Assembly: GCA_037893245.1 (NCBI GenBank)
Contig: JBAIAA010000893.1
Location: 310,001 to 374,000 of the forward strand
DNA length: 64,000 bases
Direction: 5' to 3'
From: Crossaster papposus
Lineage: Eukaryota; Echinodermata; Asteroidea; Velatida; Solasteridae
Shown here piece after piece: positions 57,455 through 64,000 of this stretch (within the stretch, counting starts at the first letter, position 1; every line of letters starts with the position of its first letter). The notes beneath the pieces were generated by a model, which saw only the letters and a program-made list of their open reading frames with translations, was not told the DNA's origin and did no database searches. The position numbers were made by a program, and so were the translations under genes.

Positions 57455-57780
57455 AAAAGTGACTAATCACAGTGCAACATTTCAGGTCCGACAAATCATC
57501 GCGATGTTGTCCGACATAAATTTAATTTCCCGAAACAACAGCAGACAAGCAAGGCTAACCGTCAGCAGCAGATCATTTTCGCCCAACTCCATTTTTTGTT
57601 AGTTGCGCGTTTAGGTCATACTCAGTTCAACTCAAAAGTGTTATAACTTCAGTGTTTTGCGCATGAATGACCTGTCACACAAGCCTTGCTTCCGAACTCT
57701 TATGCTTTCTATGGTTACACGATAGAGCAGGGAGTCTTTCCTTTTAGTGTGATTTATTAATGGCTTTGTTGAAGGTCCCT
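57455..57780. repeat. R2 repeat, copy 4
   Basis: Diverged copy (CAATCACAGTGCAACATTTC missing as one block; reads CTAATCACAGTGCAACATTT). It lies about 0.8 kb upstream of exon E2, the same arrangement as for E1. Confidence 0.75.
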
Positions 57781-58046
57781 GTTAATGTTTTAACATCTGC
57801 CACTTAGTCTACTCGCTGAACCATCTCCCTAAGAGGCATCAGTTTCTTGTTTTTGTCAACCCTTTCGTGTCTATATAATGCCGCATCGTGTCATCATTGA
57901 TTAACAAGTTTATGTTGAAGGGCATCCTTCAATCATGCATTATATAGCAGCTTAAACCCCTCGGTAGCTAGTTATATAGCCACCGCAGCACTGAAAAAGA
58001 ACACTTACAGGCCTAGTGTGAGACAGATGAGAAGAATATTTGGGGG

Positions 58047-58308
58047 ATTTGTGCCTTTGATGATACAAGTATGACATTACGCACACAGTCGTGAGAAAGA
58101 TATTTGGATATAGGGCCATCGCAGATTAATATAGGTAGAATAACAAGCAATTTTCTAACTTTTAAAAAGTGGCTTGTTTTTCTACCCCATGAGACATTTC
58201 TTCAAAGGACAAATCTGCGATGGCCCTGTAGCCAAATATCTTTCTCGTGTCGTACTATGATGGTGTATGCGCCAAATGTCATGCTTGTATCGTCAAAGGC
58301 GCAATCAC
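58047..58308. mobile_element. MITE, partner of 30431-30680
   Basis: Same arms. This copy keeps GCGATGGCCCTGTAGCC, which is deleted in the 30-kb copy, so it shows the more complete TIR. Confidence 0.7.
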
Positions 58309-58528
58309 ATCACCTATCTGCCGTACTAAACAGGCGAGTTGGTCTTTCCAATATTCCCTAGTTCTCTCCGAAGTTTTGTCTCTCCAATAACCTTAGCCCG
58401 TTCGCAGTTGTTGCGCGCAGCAAGCTCTGCCAAGACGAGTTGGTGTAGTGTTTTGTACCTTGGAACATACGCTCATTTCCATCAAAGGATTTTCGAACAT
58501 TGCAGTTCAGCTGGGAGCGAGATCGAGA

Positions 58529-58574
58529 ATGGACCGAGCAGTAACTTTGATTCTGATGTCATCAGTAATGACGG
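58529..58574 (+). CDS. Orphan signal-peptide exon E2
   Basis: Identical to E1 (MDRAVTLILMSSVMT, phase-1 donor G|GTAAGT). No downstream family exon is found in the window. Confidence 0.5.
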
Positions 58575-58594
58575 GTAAGTTTTAGTTTTCAACA

Positions 58595-58985
58595 TTAAAG
58601 GTAGTATACACCATTGGTCATTGCTTGAATTATCATGAATGAGTAGATTTGGGGGGTTGTATTTTATAGTAAACATCGTTTAACTGAGCTGTCCAAAATT
58701 TTAGAACCATGAATACCGAGAAAAGCACGAAAAACAGCGTTTTTTTCAACCGGCGTCGAGCAGTTATTCTGATGTTATCTTTGTTTTTTGGCAATCGCAG
58801 TCCGGCGATCGCAAATTTTTCATTATAAAATTCTATTTTTCGGAATAATTACAGGATATCTAGCGCAATCATTTTGCTGGATGCCCAGAATCAAAATTTA
58901 CTTTCAGATGAGTAGGATATTTCATAATAATTCGGTAGTAAATATTTTCGATATCTGCAAATGGTGTATAGTATACTACCTTTAA
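58595..58985. mobile_element. TTAA-flanked MITE, copy 3
   Basis: Duplicate of 30967-31352, with an extra TATAGTA in the right arm. Confidence 0.8.
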
Positions 58986-59062
58986 AGGGAATGTTACTTT
59001 GGGTGTCATTTTCAAAAATGGATTTGGAGGTTCTAATTATTGAATTGGAGTTGAGAGAGCAG

Positions 59063-60898
59063 TTGTAAAGAGAGCAGTATGTTGGGTTTTAACTGTGTTT
59101 GTTTACTGCTTGGTGTTTTAATTGTTACGGTCCGGTGGTTTATAGCTGGGTTGCTGATTGGAATTGGCGTTTGCGTTCGCAATTGCCAGAGAAGAGGTTT
59201 GATATTTGTCGGCTAAGGAATCTCATTGTTACTTTTTTTCGATTTATTTCTTGCCATGGCTTTCCTATGCGGAAATTGTATATGAATATAATGAATATAT
59301 TCGGATTGTGGGGCACATTGTAAGCAAGAAAAACCGTTTGGTTTGTTTTGGTTGATGAGATGTTTAGGAGGGATGTTTCCCTGGTTTTGTTGGTATTCTC
59401 GGGGGTTTATATGTACGGTTTGCGTACGTAGGATGGGTAGCGTGCAAGAAGGCTTGGCCCGGTGTATGATACCGTGTTGTGATTGGTCATCGTATTGGCC
59501 AATGGGTGCTCGGATGCGGTAGTGCGGAAAACAGAGCCTGGGTTGTGGACTCATGTTGTGATTTTGGGCTAAAAGTGTGTTTGTTTTTTATATGGAAAAG
59601 CCATTATTTCTATGTTCTTCTCGTGGAAAATAGTTTAATGATGTATGGGCTTTTAGAGATTATTTTCCTCTTTCTTTTGATAGTTGTTTAAGAAAGAAAC
59701 ATATCGTCTAACCGTGTGCGGTATTGGAAAAACATGTTTTATTTTAGTTTGTTTGAAAAAGAAACATATAGTTTAACCGTGTGCGGTATTTGGAAAGTTA
59801 TGTTTTGGTTGGCCCTTTGTTTGTGAGTCATAGCGGCTATGGTGGCTGGTTTTGTTTCAAATGTTACGTTGTAGTGTAATTTAGGTAGAGTATTCCCGTC
59901 TGCGGGTTATTTGTGTTCCAAATTACAAATTTCCTGATGTGCGTTCAGGTCTTTTTTTGTTTAAACAAACGAGATGGGGTTTCCATGTTAGGATATTTCT
60001 GCTGGTGGTTTTCCGAGTGCGAATGTGTGTGGTATATCGATGTCATGTGACGTCTTATGTGTGGTAGACTTATTTTTGCCAAGTCTGTGGTTGTACATGA
60101 GCTCTTGCACCACAAAACGACCGAGGGGCGAGACACAAAGGAGAACAAAGGAAACAGAAGCCCCTCGGTCGGCGGTATGAATGGAAAAAATCGGTCCTCG
60201 ATCGACGGTGCAAGCGCAAAGCAATGGGGATTGGGTATCGTACATAGGAATAAAGGAAAACACAATATCGAGCCTCGATCGTTATGTGGTTCACGACTAT
60301 ATGTACTTAGAGCAGAGAAAGAAACAACCTGAAGATACCATGGTTGTTAATCAAGGGGGTATTCACGGGCAGCTTGCGTGGACCATCGACCCACGATACT
60401 CCTGGGTGGAGCAAGGAGTATAATATGTTTGGTTAAGAGAATGACGGCGCTTTTCCATCCAGTGACATTTCTCTCTCTGTGACTTGTATGGCTTAATTAA
60501 GCGTGTATTAGTCTACGCCCGTTATGCCCGAAATAAATGGAATGGGCGAACACGAAAGACTAGATGACCGTTGTTGGTATAAGATAAATCAAATGTCATT
60601 TTATTTGGGGTGCGAGGAGAGAATTGTTTTCGCAAATTCTCTTGTGTTAGCAATAGCATGCTTTCGTGTCTTTACTGTTATGACACTCGTCAGTTGCAGA
60701 TGGGTCATTCCATGGTGAGGAATCGGTTTTAACTCGCAAGGTGTGTGGGTTTGGTGTGGTACAATCAATTAACGTGAATTCCAGGTATTTGGAACTTAGC
60801 CATATTATTTATTTTGGGTCCGTATTATTCCTCTTGTAAAGAGAGCAGTATGTTGGGTTTTAACTGTGTTTGTTTACAGCTTGGTGTTTTAATTGTTA
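59063..60898. mobile_element. LTR-like element copy 3 (5' truncated)
   Basis: It starts at the same internal point as copy 1 (shared GAGAGAGCAGTTGTAAAG junction) and ends with a complete 183-bp terminal repeat at 60716-60898. Confidence 0.7.
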
Positions 60899-61090
60899 GA
60901 TTTTGTAAATGAATGGTTCGAGTGTGCCTAGTATTTCTAACAATGTATTTTTTGCATGCATTACTACGAGTTCTTGGCAACAAACGTAGATTAATTTTAC
61001 GTCTCTGTCCCAACGCGAGTTGAAATAATAGTCTGAACAAATCGCATTCTGTTTGGCCCAAACCCCGGGTGTAATCGCAATTACAAGCAC
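60899..61090. repeat. R1 repeat, copy 3
   Basis: Matches 41275-41465. The left-hand junction to the LTR-like terminal repeat is identical in both copies. Confidence 0.75.
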
Positions 61091-61091
61091 A

Positions 61092-61421
61092 AATGCTGCG
61101 TTCCAATCGCGTCGTTTTTATCGTGTTCACCGTGAATTTCTCCACGTTCACGAGTAGGTTGCATTCCAAACGCTACACACCACGACGCACGCGCACAGTC
61201 GAGTTAGTCGTGCGGTAAGGACATTCTTTATCGCGCAAGAACTTGTACGTAAACCAACACGCATGCGCGAGTATTTCATTCGTGAAGTCATGAACATGGA
61301 GAAAATAATTCCACCTCGAGTTCACCACTGGTGAACACGAGTTACGAGGCGATTAGAACGCCATTATACGACTCGTGAACCCGTGAACACGATAAACACG
61401 ACGCGATTGGAACGCAGCATT
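61092..61421. mobile_element. 330-bp TIR element, complete
   Basis: The ends AATGCTGCGTTCCAATCGCG and CGCGATTGGAACGCAGCATT are perfect reverse complements, and pairing runs about 40 bp with one mismatch. It lies between R1 and R2, which are directly joined at 29780. A truncated copy is at 41468, and right-end fragments are at 20064-20078 and 44508-44522. Confidence 0.8.
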
Positions 61422-61422
61422 A

Positions 61423-63550
61423 ATTGTTTTTAAGGAATACAGTGATCCAGGAGGCCACGCCCCTTTAAAAACTGACCAATCACAGTGCACAATTTCAGGT
61501 CCGACAAATCATGGCCATTTTGTCCGACATAAATTGAATATCCGACACAATTCTGAAACAGCAGACAAGCAATGCTAACCGTCAGCAGCCGATCATTTGC
61601 GAACAAAAACGTGTTCATGTTTTCTTTAAAAGTTGCGCGTTTATTTCATACTCAATTCAACTCAAAATAAAAGTCTTATAACTTCAGTGTTTTACGCATG
61701 GATGACCTGTCACAGAAGTCTTTCTTCAGAACTGGTATGGTTTCTATGGTTACATGATAGAGCAGGGAGTCTATTCTTTTAGTGTGATTTATTGATGGCT
61801 TTGTTGAAGGTTGAACGCTGTGTACGTTTTAAATGTACTTGACAGCAGGCGCAGGATTATTTTTCATAATTTTTTATTTTTTTAATTCAATAAAGTGTTT
61901 CTGTTTTGACTATGCAACTAATACAATATGCCAACTAATACGAGATAACAACATCGCCTCGGTTCATTAGTCCAGGCCCATGAGCCGGTTTTAGCATGAT
62001 TACGGACTCATTGTATTGCGATGCTCAATTAGTGACGATTATGATATTTAGGAGAGTGACCGGTCACCGTGGTTGTACTGTTTTAACCTACCAAACTTGA
62101 CTCCAGCGAGTACGTAGTGCGAAGCCAATTACCATACGGCGTGTGGTCTGGGGCCCGGCATGTGGTCCCAGTTAAATAATCCTGTCTGTAAATAGAAAAA
62201 AAATGAAGGCCGTTATATATATATACCTAGCATTTTACGGTTTCTCTGTATTTTTGCCCAAATAAATTGGTATGTTATTAACGATTACAACATTTTTAAA
62301 AAATTTTAACAAAAGAATATGTGATTACATTTTACACATTAACAGTTAAATGAAATAACAGAAAGTATTGGCAATTTGTTGTAATGGCTGTTTTTGTGTG
62401 AATTATCCACATTGGATACTGAATTATAAATCGTAATGGTACAATTTTATGTTTGGCCTTTTGACATTATTTTATCTGTCACTGACTGCACTTAAAGTTG
62501 TAGCATTTAACATTTGTCAGTTTGAAGCAGCAACAGTTTTTAAAAATCTAACTAACCTGACGAAGTTTGAGCTCAGCGAATGCTGCATATATTCCAAGAA
62601 AATGACATTTATAAGAATTCGACTTGATACTAACTACATGTACTTATGAAATTTTCAAAAAGTGCATCTCTGAGACGCATCTTTGGACTTCTTGTTATTA
62701 TTTCTTCAAAATGACAGCATATCAGAAGGAATAATTTCACAGGGAGTCTTTAATTCTTGACATCATGTAAGCTGATAAACAATAATTTACCTGGTTACAT
62801 TTTGGATAGTTGCAAACAGTATATACGTTCCCTTTATTAGATGCGACGATTGAAGGTTACGCGTAGGTTTCTGAGTAGCGAACACGAGCTCTTCAATAAT
62901 TCATTCGCCGCCTTGAGCGCTTCAGTGAATAAAACAATTATGGAGCAGCGAAATTTTTCCATCCATTGCCAAACAAAAAAACAAAACAAAAACAGATATA
63001 GCTTGGTACCTTTTTATGTATTCTTAGAAATAATAATAATTTTAAAGCGAGCGCTGGTTCCCAATTGACTCCATTGGAATAATGAATGGAAACCTGTTCA
63101 TACCATTCCAATCATTATAATGAAAAAACGTGTAGGCCTACTAATGAAATTGACTTCACTGAAATTAACTTCCAACTTTAACTTAATGAACTTGTTTTAA
63201 TTTGTTTTGCAGGTATACTTTGTTTTATGTAATCGCTCTAGGTGATTTTACTATTAAAATGCATCAAATAATGTGCCCTAAATTCAGTGGCGGCACCAGA
63301 CTCCGAGGAAATTTTGATTCTTGATGCCCTGTGGTTCAATCCGAGGCATTTCCTGGCCACTTTTCCCTGGCTTTTTGAGCTGAAAATGCATTGAAACTTT
63401 TCCAACGCTGCAACCACGCCACTATGTTGTTTTTTAACACAAGGATAACAAACCTTTATAATAAGCAGTGGAGACCAAGATCACTTAATACCTATTATAC
63501 TCGGCACGGGTGGACTATCAAACAAGAACTATCCAATCAGAGCACGAAGC
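61423..63550. repeat. Third copy of the R2 to block B region (partner of 20082-23052 and 44526-47472), with internal deletion
   Basis: It matches the segmental duplications from R2, then jumps at about 62375 over roughly 750 bp that hold the G and C homopolymers in the other copies, and continues through block B to GAGCACGAAGC. Confidence 0.85.
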
Positions 63551-64000
63551 TGAGGAATCGGTTTTAACTCGCAAGGTGTGTGGGTTTGGTGTGGTACAAT
63601 CAATGAACGTGAATTCCAGGTATTTGGAACTTAGCCATATTATTTATTTTGGGTCCGTATTATTCCTCTTGTAAAGAGAGCAGTATGTTGGGTTTCAACT
63701 GTGTTTGTTTACTGCTTGGTGTTTTAATTGTTACGGTCCGGTGGTTTATGGCTGGGTTGCTGATTGGAATTGGCGTTTTTGCGTTCGCATTTGCCAGAGA
63801 AGAGGTTTGATATTTGTCGGCTAAGGGATCTCATTGTTACTTTTGTTCGGTTTATTTCTTGCCATGGCTTTCCTATGCGGAAATTGTATATGAATATAAT
63901 GAATATATTCGGATTGTGGGGCACATTGTAAGCAAGAAAAACCGTTTGGTTTGTTTTGGTTGATGAGATGTTTAGGAGGGATGTTTCCCTGGTTTTGTTG
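63551..64000. mobile_element. LTR-like element copy 4 (cut by window end)
   Basis: A complete 183-bp terminal repeat at 63551-63733 is followed by the internal region. It shares the same left junction as copy 2 (GAGCACGAAGC|TGAGG). Confidence 0.7.

Larger units (their letters stand above)
57461..60610. repeat. Second segmental duplication, partner of about 29830-32930
   Basis: It contains the same order as the 30-kb block: R2, TIR element, exon E2, TTAA MITE, LTR-like start. It lacks the foldback element at 32937 and is nearly identical over most of its length. Confidence 0.9.

Overview
This is animal genomic DNA. The genes are split by GT-AG introns, the background is AT-rich, and interspersed repeats are dense (LINE fragment, MITEs, foldback elements, an LTR-like element). 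The LINE 3' end, the frequent AGGCCTA words and a secreted discoidin / farnesoic-acid-methyltransferase-like gene family suggest a marine invertebrate deuterostome, most likely an echinoderm or hemichordate, with cephalochordate as an alternative. The species cannot be fixed from the sequence alone.

Layout. 1-4.6 kb: last six exons of an unidentified intracellular-looking protein. 6.3-9 kb: a complete four-exon secreted gene (A: signal peptide, Cys module, FA-methyltransferase-like domain). 9.3-9.8 kb: 3' end of a CR1/L2-type LINE. 10.1-10.35 kb: CT-rich tract. 10.7-15.7 kb: two tandem 2.5-kb copies of the upstream region of gene B. 15.75-16.5 kb: gene B, with only its signal-peptide and Cys-module exons. 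16.6-17.5 kb: tandem minisatellites. 17.55-29.5 kb: segmental duplication copy 1, carrying gene C1 (signal peptide, Cys module, mucin-like Thr/Pro tract, discoidin domain). 29.6-34.3 kb: repeats, orphan signal-peptide exon E1, and an LTR-like element holding an 829-bp foldback element. 35.4-36.9 kb: two minus-strand coding fragments, one with the C-terminal half of a THAP zinc finger. 38-41.8 kb: duplicated blocks and LTR-like copy 2. 42.0-53.2 kb: segmental duplication copy 2 with gene C2, whose mucin tract is about twice as long. 53.3-56.9 kb: gene D, broken in its discoidin exon by a repeat insertion. 57.4-64 kb: further duplicated blocks with orphan exon E2 and more LTR-like copies.

How the genes relate. 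A, B, C1, C2, D and the orphan exons E1/E2 share a plan: a short signal-peptide exon ending in phase 1, then exons that are phase 1 at both ends, then a C-terminal recognition domain. The A/B and C1/C2 second exons share a Cys-containing motif (C-[YF]-x-G, later C-T-x-V-[RQ]-L-x-G) that I do not recognise from any named family. A, B and D also share an upstream block next to a TATA box. The cluster looks like a recently expanding array of secreted, possibly immune or mucosal, lectin-like proteins that diversifies by exon shuffling, repeat-length change and segmental duplication. The immune role is inference only.
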